The notes below the pieces were generated by a model. That model ran no database searches and had not been told where the DNA came from. It saw only the letters and a list, made by a program, of their open reading frames with translations. From Emydura subglobosa (taxonomy: Eukaryota > Chordata > Testudines > Chelidae): a DNA stretch of 64,000 bases. Shown piece after piece: positions 43,206-55,000 of the stretch (its first letter is position 1; each line of letters begins with the position of its first letter). A program made the position numbers and the translations under genes. Where the stretch lies: NCBI GenBank assembly GCA_007922225.1, contig ML679961.1, forward strand, positions 61,259,430 through 61,323,429. Direction: 5' to 3'.

Positions 43206-44839
43206 CCTCTTCCCAGAAAAGCTGTGCTTGCAGACACTCCCGCAGCAGCTGAACGGAGTGACTTTTGCAAAAGTCCATCTCCAGGCATCAGTAGCCTTTC
43301 CTGAGCTCTGGAAAAGCGCAAACTGGAGCTTGCTTCACGATATCAGCCTGGATGAGGTGTAGTAGTTTAATTAAGTTGACTTGGGAGATGGGGAAAACAC
43401 TAATAATTGAAACTGAGGAATGAAACATGACAGGATTAAAAGCAAAACCTTACTTCCTGTTAAATGAAAAATGCAATTCTCTCAGTGTATTTCAAAAAGA
43501 CTAGTTTATGGGTTTTATACATTACTGATTAGTGAGTCACTGTTAAAGTCTGGCAAATCAAGGTGGGAGATTGGCCTTTGGACTGACTTACACAGTTCAC
43601 TGTACTGGTAATATTTTCGTGGCTGGAGTGAATATTTGTCTTGGCGAGATTATTAATTTGTCTTTCTGAGACATGGCAAGATAACTGTTTTGCTTTACAG
43701 AATGAAGTAGTCTGTGTTTGATATTCGTCTTTTGCCAGAAAAGCGATGTCAGATTCACAGTGGACTGAGAAACCACTACATCTTTTCTAATTAGCAAATG
43801 TGGCAAAAAAAATTATTAAAATAAGAATCATGTGACTTGATTAACATGCCAGTATGCCTGACAGTTTGAAAATAATTCTTTATGCCAGGTGTACAGCAAG
43901 CAGCTCAGATTTCAGGAAGAGGAAAGGTAGATGATTTTGTTCTTTGCTCAGACTTGTTTACTTCAAATTTCATCTGCTGTGTCAATTACATGTAAATTGG
44001 TATACATTCCTCTGAATAGAGGCGATAGATTTTCCTCTCCGATTTTGAGCCAGACACAGTATGAGCTTTATCTGTTACTATAAATTTTCTCACTTTCAGA
44101 TGGCCCTATGCTGTGAAATTTTTGGGCTAAAGTCAGAGGCAACAAAGGTATATATTGCACATAGTGACTGTAGGCTACTGGAACTTAGATAATGAGAGGG
44201 TGGAAAAGCAGGGTTGCAACAGGAAAAGCAGCTAGCAGAAGAATGTGTGTGTGTGTGGGGGGAAAGGCTTCTGTCTTTGACCCTCCTTTTCCTGCTACAA
44301 CCTCGCCCTTCTACTCTATGTAGACTGAGAGTTGTACTTTCTCCAGTTTACTTGCTTGTAATCGACACCCCCCATTTGTCACTCCTGAATTGCACCTTGT
44401 CTGAGGCCTGGAAAGCAAGACAATCCCTCCCTTGCCCATGGTCTCAAAACCGCTGGTTTTTTTTTATGTTGTGCCTTGATAGAGCTGCTGTGCCCCACAA
44501 CAACTAGTCTGTCTGCTACAGCATCCCCTAGTGCCCCAGCAGAAGCCCTGGGGAAACTGACCAGTTCCCAAGTTATTATGAAAGGGGGATTAGCCTATGT
44601 ATTAACAGCATTAAAGCTTTTGGGTTTCGCACTTGCCCATACAGAGAACTAACTGTGGTTCTTTTACATGAAGTTCCCTTACCCATATAGCCAGCCTGCT
44701 AGAGTTTTAAGCGCTGGTCTCTCATTTTTGTCTATTGAACATCTTCCCTTTTTCATGTTGAATTGGACAACCTATGCTTTCAATGACCATAGCTCCAGGT
44801 ATGTGCTAGTTTTTGGTATTAAGCACCTGTCAGAAGCAA

Positions 44840-44930
44840 TTTGGCTTAGATCCTCAAAGATGCTTAGTGCCTTAATTCCCACTGATTTCAATAGGAGTTA
44901 GGCACCTAAACACCTTTGAGAATCTGGGTC
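44840..44930. repeat. Palindromic sauropsid repeat fragment
   Basis: GATCCTCAAAGATGCTTAGT and the mirrored AACACCTTTGAGAATCTGGG flank a TCCCACTGATTTCAATAGGA centre. The same architecture occurs at about 26285 and 38085. Confidence 0.45.
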
Positions 44931-45948
44931 TTTGGTATCAATAGATTTTTCCTTGCTTCCCAAGATTAAAAGGGGACTGACTGTCTTAGAATAAGAACTG
45001 CTTGACATATTATTAAAATTTTCTTTGAGTAAAAAAATATTTTTGACAAGGGGATTTTTCTTTTTGATGGGAGAGGGGGATCCTATTTTTCCTCATGTTT
45101 TTACTTTTTTCTCAACAAGTACAAAAAGTGAAAGTAAGGTGGGGAGAGAGCAGAGGGTAGATTTGAAATTTTTCATTGAAAAAAAAAATTCATGAAAAAT
45201 TTCTACTGAAATGGGAAAAACAAATAGCCATTGATACCGAAGTGGTACTGCTAAGGGCTTAAGAAATTCAGGATACTGAGACTAACTAGCACAAAGTTAC
45301 AGCAGCTGGAGCTAAAATGATTGAAAGCATCAGTTTTAAAATGAAACAGAGGGTAAAAGAGCTGCCTGGCTTTAATGAGGGAGCTGCTTGTGAAAGGTAC
45401 TAATAGATAGAACAGGGCAATGCCAATTGTATTTTGTCATTTAAAAATAAGGTGGAGGGGTTTTGCTTTCCTGCTGTCGTCAAAATCAAAGATTTAGTTT
45501 CAATCCATTTTACATTTTTCAGCTGTAGAAAAACAATCAGAGCTTTTATTACAGAATGAGAGAATCATACCATGCACAGGTATACAAACAACAAAATTAT
45601 GATCTTCCCCCAAACATCTCTGCTTATTACATAAAAGTACCCTGACTTGTCTGTTTTGTTAGTCAGCAACCATAATCCACATATTGCATTTTGAAACTAT
45701 TCAAGGTCTTCACAGTGAAAGACAGTTCAGCTGAGAGATCCTGGCAATGCCAGAACATGAGAAAATTACTGTTGTCAAGCCTTGCAAATCAACAATTAAG
45801 TGTGGCAAGAAGTTAATGTAAGTCAACAACGTGGCAGTTGCTAAAGAGAAAGATCAGTTGTTATTGTAACTAAGCAATGAAGTGTATTTAGGTTTTTCAC
45901 TTCTATCATCTGCTGAAATGACCACTAACCCTTACAAAAATTCAAGTA

Positions 45949-46344
45949 CAGTAGAACCTCAGAGTTACGAACACCTTGGGAATGGAGGTTGTTCATAACT
46001 CTGAAATGTTCATAACTGAACAAAATGTAATGGTTCTTTCAAAAGTTTACAACTGAACAGTGACTTAATACAGCTTTGAAACTTTAATATTCAGAAGAAA
46101 AATGCTGCTTTTAACATCTGAATTTAAATAAAACAAGCACAGAAATAGTTTCCTTTGTCAATATTTTTTAAAACTTTCCCTTTATTTTTTTTGTAGTTTT
46201 AGTTTAACACAGTACTGTGCGGTATTTGCTTGTGTGTGTGTTTGTGTGTCTGCTGCTGCCTGATTGCATACTTCCGGTTCCAAATGAGCTATGTGGAACC
46301 AGTCAGTTCGTAACTCTGGTATTCGTAACTCTGAGGTTCTACTG
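45949..46344. mobile_element. Tc1/mariner (Tigger-like) MITE
   Basis: The element is 396 bp. Its left end starts CAGTAGAACCTCAGAGTTAC and its right end is the inverse; the 27-bp inverted repeats differ at one position. TA flanks both sides (45947-45948 and 46345-46346), as expected for Tc1/mariner. It carries no transposase frame. Confidence 0.92.
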
Positions 46345-46779
46345 TATATGGTGTAACGGTATTTCTAATGTAATAAATCTTCTGATCACTGCATTTAATT
46401 ACAGATTAAGTCACTAATTAATGTAGTTTACATACTGTATAAGTAAAAATATATCAAAAAGAAAGTTCTGCTATTGCAAAGCTGGGCTTGTAGAATTCAG
46501 CTTCTTTAGAAATCAGAGTTTCACTGGGGTTAGATTAATTGTAGAAGTTTTAATTGTAGAAGTTTCCTGTTGGAGGCTTTGAAGCCTTCTGATTTCTAAT
46601 ACTTTCAAATGGGAATTAAGTTCTTCCATTTCTACTCTGGAAAGCAGTTCTACAGCAGCAGACTGGATTTTTTAGTGGGAAGCAGTAGTATCTAGATAGG
46701 GGCTATCAGAAAAACATCACAACTGTTCATAGCTACAGCAGTACTATAACAGTGACAGGTAGGGTGGACAGTTGTGGTC

Positions 46780-46930
46780 TATTGGTTTGAACATGGAAAG
46801 TCAGGAAACCTGAATTATATTTCAGACTCTGCCTCTAACTTACTTGCCCACACCCTGAACAAGTCACTTAATCTCTTTATAAAGTGAGGATAATCATTTT
46901 GTGAAGTGCTTTGATTCCTTTGACAGCTAT
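46780..46930 (+). repeat. MIR SINE fragment
   Basis: GAACATGGAAAGTCAGGAAA, CAGACTCTGCCTCTAACTTA, GAACAAGTCACTTAATCTCT and GTGAAGTGCTTTGATTCC follow the MIR order on the + strand. Confidence 0.65.
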
Positions 46931-46977
46931 GAATGGAAAAGGCAGTTGAGAGAAAGTACATTGTGCTATTATCAGCT

Positions 46978-47105
46978 AGGTTTGGATCCTGTAAACACTG
47001 ATGTAGGTGCTTAACTTTAGGCATGAACGTAGGCTCATTGACTTCAATCTGACTACTCGCATGTTTGAAGTGATGCACAGACATAAGTGTTTGCAGGACT
47101 CAGCT
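46978..47105. repeat. Palindromic interspersed repeat, copy 2
   Basis: GGATCCTGTAAACACT at the left mirrors AGTGTTTGCAGGACTC at the right, with TTGACTTCAATCTGACTACT between. It is related to 19215-19360. Confidence 0.6.
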
Positions 47106-48592
47106 TGAAATGGCACCCTCCACTGCTAAACAAGAATGCCATTTACTCAAAGGGCGATGTTATGCAATTTATTTAAAAAAATTCATCTTCCCCTGCACTC
47201 CCAGCACTTACTCTGCACCCGCATCACAAGCTTAATTACAAGCCTTAGCTGGAGAGACTTTGGCAGGGGGTTGGGATGAATGTGTCTGTGGGGCCTCATC
47301 ATGAGCGCTTAACTCACGTGGAAACAGCAGACACACCAAATGAGCTTCTTGCATTTAAAAAGTCTTTGCCTGAAGGGGAGCAAAGAAAGCATCAGAAAAA
47401 ACAAGATGCCTTCCTGCCACACTTATTTTAGCTCGTGTTCCCACAAACTGTACATAAATATTACAGGATTCTTATCCTCACAGAAATGAGGAGGGTTCTG
47501 ACTAGAGCTGGGAGAACAGTGAGGGGGAGGGAAATTCTACATGCACTGTTTTAAATTCAAGAATGAATTTTGATTCAATTGAGTTCATAATCCCTGTCCA
47601 TTTTGCTTTCTGTGAATGTCTGAGCAGCTCAGTTGTACTAGCAGGAATGCCTGTACAATTGCCATTTAGTACTCCAAATGCCAATTCTCAACTGAACAGT
47701 AGATGGTAACAGTCACCATTTGTACCAAGTTGGTTAGTTATATAGTCATATTTCTGTTCCCTGATTAGATGTAACTTATGTAACTAACCAACATAGCACA
47801 TTGAGACCATTACAATATTTATAACTTGGAAATTATATTAAGAGTTAGTAACTGAAGGAATTACCTAGTTATTTGTTCCCTGAAGTTAATCTGAGAATTT
47901 TTCAGTCTGTATGTAAAGTTTTTGAAAACAGGGACGACAGTGTGGTCCTCATGGTGTATATTATTTAGTGGCATTTGTCTGAACACACTTCTGCAGAGTA
48001 CCTTTTTTCCAGTAAAGGAAGCAGTCTCCTTAATGTTTCACTGCTCTAGCAAGGAGTTTTGTGTTTCAGCAGTAAGTGGTGGTGTGGATGAGAGCTTTGA
48101 AGACAGGAATAGAAAAGAGGGCATGCTGTGTTGGGAAAGTGCAGACAGCTTCAGAGAAAGAGGATGGGGAACTGAGAAACCTGTGCTCAGAGAGGCAAAG
48201 TGACTAGACCTAGAAAGACTCTACACACAACAGCAGTGAGTGTGGAGCCCTGTGGGACGAAGAGAACTGCTTATATTAAATGGAAGAATTCATTGTAATC
48301 TCTAAGGTCTGCTTGTGTTCCTGAAAGACTGAGTTTTAACCTATTTCTATCAGGTGTAGTACAGACCAGCCTTACTTCCTGGTTGGTCTGGAGTGCTCTC
48401 CTCCGATTCCCTTTTCATTTCTCCCCCTATTGAGGAGTCAGTGGAACACTTTTAGCTTTGTATGCAACTTTTTGCCAATAAGTTTTAGCTACTGGTGAAA
48501 GTCAGACCCCACAAATGATACTTACTTCCAAACTCACAGCTGAATCTTAAAAAAACCTGTACTCTATATGAGCAGTTCATCACTGTACCACT

Positions 48593-48598
48593 TTTATT
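48593..48598 (-). terminator. DCAF4: Candidate DCAF4 polyadenylation signal AATAAA
   Basis: TTTATT on the + strand reads AATAAA on the - strand, about 140 nt after the DCAF4 stop. A U-rich run (GTTTTTTTAAG) follows about 40 nt later, near 48546-48560. This would give a very short 3' UTR. Confidence 0.5.
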
Positions 48599-48738
48599 TA
48601 CAACTGCCTGGTAGCCATACAGCAAATACAGTAGAAACTTGCAGAACCTGCTCGATAAAGTTCAAAACTCCACAGACAGAGCAGGTAGGGCAGCGCTGCA
48701 ACTTGAGTCAATGCAATGGTGACAATAAGAGGCCACAC

Positions 48739-49004
48739 CTACCAGCTTTCTGAGTCACCCAGGAGGGCTGGAGGGTCTGTATCCCTGGTCTGGGGACAAC
48801 ATGGATTATCTGAGTTGTAGGAGAAGTGATAGAGATCCTGCCTGACTGCCATTAGCAGGCCAGGAACTCCTCGGCTGCCTCCGAGTCTCGAAGAGAACAC
48901 CACACTGGGGATGGAGTCCTTGGAGGATGGGTGGGGAGAAGGGATAGTTCTGAGCAAATGGGCATCTTGGAGACTCCAAATTCTTGTGTAGCAATCCTGA
49001 CCAA
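48739..49004 (-). CDS. DCAF4: DCAF4 terminal coding exon with stop
   Basis: It encodes [20 protein letters not shown] (last WD repeat) to [20 protein letters not shown], then a tail [11 protein letters not shown]...LLGDSESW before the stop. The tail is absent from the human protein as I recall it. The acceptor is CCTCCCCAG|. Confidence 0.94.
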
Positions 49005-52000
49005 CTGGGGAGGGAAAAGCACTGCACATCAGGACAAGGAAATGCTTCCACATCAGAGATCATAACCAGCTTTGAAACATTCTGGTCCCAGAAGAGGAAA
49101 AAGGTATTTAATACACTAAAGGAAAGAATCATTGCCCATCTCCCCCCCTCGATGAAAAACCCCCTAAGCTTCTCCAAAAAGAAAAAACATGATTCAGATA
49201 TTTTACTCTACATAGGGTAGAATGGATAAAAATAATTGTAGGCTAAGATCTCAAAAATCAAGGCAACACTGAGTTTAGTAAGTCACTATCCCAAGCAGTA
49301 TCCTCATTGCTAGGTTCTTTATTATCTATCATAATGAATAAAAGCTCTTCCCATAATTATGCTGCTTACAGAGAATTCAAGAAAAAGCCAACAAATTCAG
49401 GAATATCTTGCTGTTTCTACAGCCCCCTGTAAAGGGGTTCTCTTCACTGCAGCAGCACCTCCTTGTGGCCAAGCACTGTGTATCAGCTGTCTTTTGGTCT
49501 AGCACACCCTGCTGACAGGCACTCTGTCTCTGCAGTGGTGTCTCTCCCTATAATTCAACCCTCCAGCCAGGTCACAATATTTATGTCTGCCCTTCTGGGG
49601 TAACAGAGTACAACCAAACTATAGTCCAATTACCTTACTGTAGCTGTTCCATCTGTCGCTGGGTTCTGCTGTCCTTACATCACCTTACCACCAGTGGTTT
49701 CACCCCATCTTTCTTGGTGGCTGTACCCAGACCCTCCCTCTACTCTGGGCTCCAACCCAGGAATCCTGTAGCTGGAAGCCAAGGTCTACTTCCTCAGACT
49801 CCTTGCTACCTCCCTAGACTGCTTCTTACCTCTTCTACCCCACTGAAAATCACCGCAGGCTCTCTCCCTGCAGCCCCTTTCTGCTACAAGCTTCCTGACT
49901 TTATAATCATAACCCAGCTCCTCCCCAGTGGGGCTTCATTATCAATTAAGCCTGGCTCTCTTTCTTCTCTCTCTCTATCGCAGGTGCTGCCAGATAGGTA
50001 AATTAACTTCTCAGGCCCACATTAACCCTTTCAGAGCCTGTGTGGGGTACACATCCCATTACACTCCCCTTCACCCTACCGTCTTCTCTGGGCATCAAAG
50101 AAAAGACCCAATATACTCCTGTTATTTAATGGGACTTTCCAGGACCTCTATCTTTCTATGTAAAATAGTTACAGACTCATGAAGACGTTTAGCACTGTTT
50201 TCCTGTACTTCTAAATCACACACTTGCCACTCTCTCTCTTCCATTTTGTCTCCCAATGTCTGCCCTAACTTCTGACTGAGAAATCCTACTGGCTGCAGTA
50301 TATCTCTTAAAACCCAGAGGAACATCCGCATAATTTAAATGCATCCAAATCATTTTAGTTTCTAGTTACACACTTGAGGTTTGTTAAGCTGTTCCCAAAG
50401 CCAGAAAGCAATGAATGCCCACGTAAGTTCCAATTGCCTATCTCTACGAATGCCCCACATACCTGGGTGAACAGAATCAAATATACATGTAGTAAGAAAA
50501 AGCTGACACACCTGCTGTAAGAAGCCCTTCCTCCTCATTTATTTGCAGAGGGAGAGTAGCATATTCGTTATGATGGCCCTCATACTGTTTCACAGATTTC
50601 ACTGCTCTCAGGTCCCATAGCTTTATCTGCAAGTTGAAATGGTAATGGAAGAAAGCACATTTTAGTGAAGCAGGGGCCATTTTTGACAGCTGTTGCTGCT
50701 TAAAGGGAAAGGAGTAGATGCCCAAAGTTTTACCAACTCCCAAGTGAATTCCTTAAATTATGGAATTATCACGTAGATACAAGTGGACAACATTATTTGA
50801 AGCACTGGTTTAGGATACTGGCTGTGAGAAACCACTTGGAAAACATCATTCCATTTGTTTTATTGCAGACAACATGTCTAATGGATTGAACAAAGGACTG
50901 AGTTTTAATTTTGGCTCTGCTACAGCCTAGTTGGGTGGCCTTGGGCAAGTCACTCAACCCCGTTTCTGTTTCCCCATCTGTAAAAAGGAGATAAACCTGC
51001 TTATTTACTTCACTCACAAGACTATGGTGAGAAGTAACTGAGTAGGCCATATTTACATTAGGGGCATTATAGCATCACAGCTACAACACTGTATCTATGC
51101 TGCTATAATCATGTAGCGTCGATGCAGACTACAGCAATGGAAGGAGTTTTTCCATTGCTGTAGGAACTCCATCTCTGGAGCATCAATAGCTAGGTCGATG
51201 AAAGCATTCTTCTGTCAACCCAGCTATGTCTACACCACTGCCTATGTCAGCAAAAAAAAAAAAAAAAAAAAAAGCTCAAAGGTGTGAATATTCCATCTCC
51301 TGAGCGACTTAAATTACACTGACATAAGCATTCACGTGCACAGTGCTATGTCGGCAGGAAAAGTTACCCTGACGACATAGCTTACGCCATTTGCAAGGGT
51401 GTTTTCTTAATGCTGACTGGACACTCTCTCCTGCTGGTATAGGCCATCTTTACCAGACATGCTGCAGCAGCACATCTATATCACTGTAGCTGTGCCGCTG
51501 CAGCACTGTACATATAGATACGGCCTAAGTCAGCACAGCTATGGTGCTCAGGGAGTGGATTTTTCATACTAACTAGCAAGCAGTATCTCATTTGGGCCAG
51601 CAGAATTCCAAGTTTGTGTGTGGAGTGTGCTCTATGCTGATGCACCAGCTGGAGAAGACAAACTCCAAGTATCTCAGAACCAGGAGTAAACAGCTGAGAA
51701 TACAGACATCTGCAAACCATTCACACCTTCCTTCTGACCAATCAGTGAGCTGGGAAAACTTTGAGAGATTGAGCAGGGGACAAAGAAGAACTAACACACT
51801 CTCTAAAGATGGTGGCATTCTCTTTCAGGTCTGGGCTGGGACCTTGGCAATGGCCAACAGAACATAGGAGATACTATCTAGCTTTTCATAAACAGAAATG
51901 AAACTCTACCTTCCCAGCCATGTCCGCTGCCATAAGATAGTATTCAGCTTGGAGAAGGCGAACAGACGTGACTGCTGAGTCATGGAAGAGACGGACAGCT

Positions 52001-55000
52001 TTCCAACTGTGGCCCTTCCGGCTGCGCTGACGAATGTCAATGCTGAAAACCTCTCCTGAACGGCAGCCATTGTATAGCACTGGAGTCTAGACAAACCAAA
52101 ATGTACGGGGAGATGAGTCATGTAACATTCAATGGGATCATACCGGTATCTCTAGTCAGTTGTAGCCACTTTCCTAGGAAGGGTTCAAGTACTAAAACAC
52201 CCCTTCATTATAGTCCCAGAACAATATCACTGTACATGGAGGATCACAAGATTCCAGAATAGCATAGTCACACTGCAAAACATTGCAACCAACTCAGGAC
52301 TTTCATTCTGCCTTCAAATATTTAGCAGTAAAGACCAGTCAACTACTAAATGAAAACCCGGTCTTATGGTTAGATCAGGGGTTAGACTCCTAGGTTCTAG
52401 TTCCACCTTTGACACTAACTTTGTGACTATGAGCAAGTCACTTAACCTCTCCATGCTTTATTTTCCCCATCTGTAAAATGGGAACAATACTGACACTTAT
52501 TGTGTGTGAAGTGCTTTAAAATGCTCAGATGACAGGCAATATGAATGCAAAGCCTTATTATAATTCCTTGCATTTGTTGTTTCACTTTCTTTTTAACCCT
52601 TTTCTATTAAGTAAAATTGATTTCCCCTTGCCCTGCTCCACATTTCCAATGGAGCTTGAAATCAGCGTAGCTTATTTTTGTTGCTTTCCCATTGTCAGCC
52701 ACATCATCAACAGCGTCAGCTTTATTACTGTTACTGAAGCCACCACCAAGTAGTCACACTGTGTACCACTGTGTGGGCTGCTGGTCCCATAAAATCAGCA
52801 CTGTACACATCTCTCTAAGAAATCAAAGACCCATGTCCTTTTCTACCTGGGTGGCAAACTGTTGTGCCAGGACATCGCTGCTGGTTCCAAATGTCTGCCG
52901 GTGACCAGTCATTGCATTGGTCACAAGGACTCGCCGCATCAAACCTGAAAAAGATAAATCAAATCCATGTCCATCATTTGGGCAATACAGCTTGGAGGCC
53001 AGGATGGCGGAGATCTTTCCCTTGAGAAGTAGTACAAATACACTCCTGCTCACCTGTGCTGAAGCAGTTATCAGCTTGGGGGTTCAGGCACCAAGCACAG
53101 GACCAGGCAGTGGAGATCTTGAAGCTGCACAGCATTCCAGGCTGATCTCCTAAGGATGGCAGCAGGAAGGAGAACAAACTGAAGCCCCCATGCACCACAA
53201 GGAGATGTGGGAGGAAGGGTCAAGTTAACTGTGCCCCTAGAAAATTTCACCAGGCCTCTATACCTCTTACAACATTCAGGGTTTCTGCTTCCAGTGCACT
53301 AAATTACCCAGTTACTGTCCTGCTAATACTCACCCTGTTCTTCTGAAAACAGAAGCTTGCTCTACCTGATGCTTGAGTGATTGCCAAAGAACACTATCAT
53401 GAGACTTTGCAGTTACAGGCATGACTATGGGGGAAGGGAGCGAAGAGAATGAAAGAGCTGCACAATGCACCCACATTCTCAAGGTTTATAAAGACTGGGC
53501 ATAGCGTGCTTTAATACAATTGCGTTGGAACAAGGACACCATTTCACCACTGCCAACAGCCAAAGACTATCTATGCCCTTACCTCTCCCCTTAACTGAGA
53601 ATTCATAAGGATCTTCAAAAAGCAGCACTTGTGGGCACTGAAATTATGTTCATGTGGGGGAAAGGAATGGGGGACAAATGAGGAAAGGTGTTGTTTGGAC
53701 AAGCACAGCTTTGAACATGCTACACTGGCCCTGTCTCTACTGAATGACCATAGTTTAACTATGTAGCAACACACTAGATTTGTATCCTATTCCCTCAGAT
53801 CCCAACCCAGTTCAAAACCAATCCACTGATAAAACTTTAAGTGTTCAGTTTTTATTCACCTCACGCAAGTCTGTCAAGACCAAGTCCTCAGCTTGGGGTT
53901 AGAGATGACACTCTAGGTGTCTAGTGTATCTGAACGCAGTGATTTCCAAAAGACCCTAAAACTACCCTTGTCATACTGGTAAAGCATCCTGCAGCCTTCA
54001 AACAGCAATCCTTCCTGTTAGCGCTAGCTCTAGGTGACTGTTAGTTTTTAAAAAGTCTCTAGATAGAACTCATGTATTTTCACCCCATCAAGCTGCTTTA
54101 CATGTTTGTCTTCATCAGATGCTCCTTTGGTGTAAATTTAACTATGGTCAAACTTGCACAGGCCACAAAAATTAGAGGTGTAGCAAAATCAGAGAAGGAC
54201 ACTGCAAAGTGACCTGGAGAGATCAGCATACTGGGGACTTAAATCAGCTAAGAGAGATTCCACCCCTGTGAAATGGAACAGCACAAACATAATATGGAGG
54301 GATATAGCCACACACCCATCAGATTAAAGCCAGTTTATTTTAGCCTTCTCTCCTTAATAGTCATATGTTTTCATGTGACTGAACACTATACACAGTGCTT
54401 GCCATGGGCTGCGGGTGGGAGATCAGTACTGGGAGAGGAGCAGAGGGACCTACAAGAGGATTGCCATCTCAAGTAGTCCCATCAATAAACATATTTGAAC
54501 AACTACTATAGGCAGAGGTTACACCTTGGAAAACAATTGTGCATTGGTTCATTCCCTCGGAATAGACTAGATAGCCCAACAGGTACTCACTCAAACTATC
54601 TATCCAGGTTCTATGTAAGGGAGGCCAAATTACTTATATAGGAAAAGTCCCAAATATATATTTACTTTATAGGTGAGTACACACAGTTACCAGCTCAATA
54701 TAAACTGGTTAAACTAAGTTCATTAACTAGTTCCTAAAGTTATTATTGTCAAAGATCAATTCTTGGCTTCATTACACAGTGTTAATATTCATACTTGTGA
54801 TGCTTACAGAGCCATTCAAAGTACTGAGAATGAAATACAGAAGTCATCCCTCATTTAGGCCCTGTTCAGACTACAACTTCTAACCAGAACAGAAAGGTAT
54901 TCTACCTGGGTTAGAGTTGCTGAATAGGGATGCTGGAAGCAGACTGGCACAGCCTGGAGTTTCTGCAATCCCCATGAGGCACAGCTTGCTGGAGGCTGTT

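Larger units (their letters stand above)
42352..48569. other. Intergenic region between the convergent genes
   Basis: No gene was recognised. It contains an L2/CR1-like 3' end (43075-43205), a Tc1/mariner MITE (45949-46344), a MIR (about 46780-46930), a palindromic repeat (46978-47105), a GT run (about 46231-46250) and otherwise A+T-rich DNA. Confidence 0.6.

Noticed and set aside
48568..48753. Small + strand frames over the DCAF4 3' end
   Set aside because: They are antisense to the DCAF4 terminal exon and have no similarity to known proteins.
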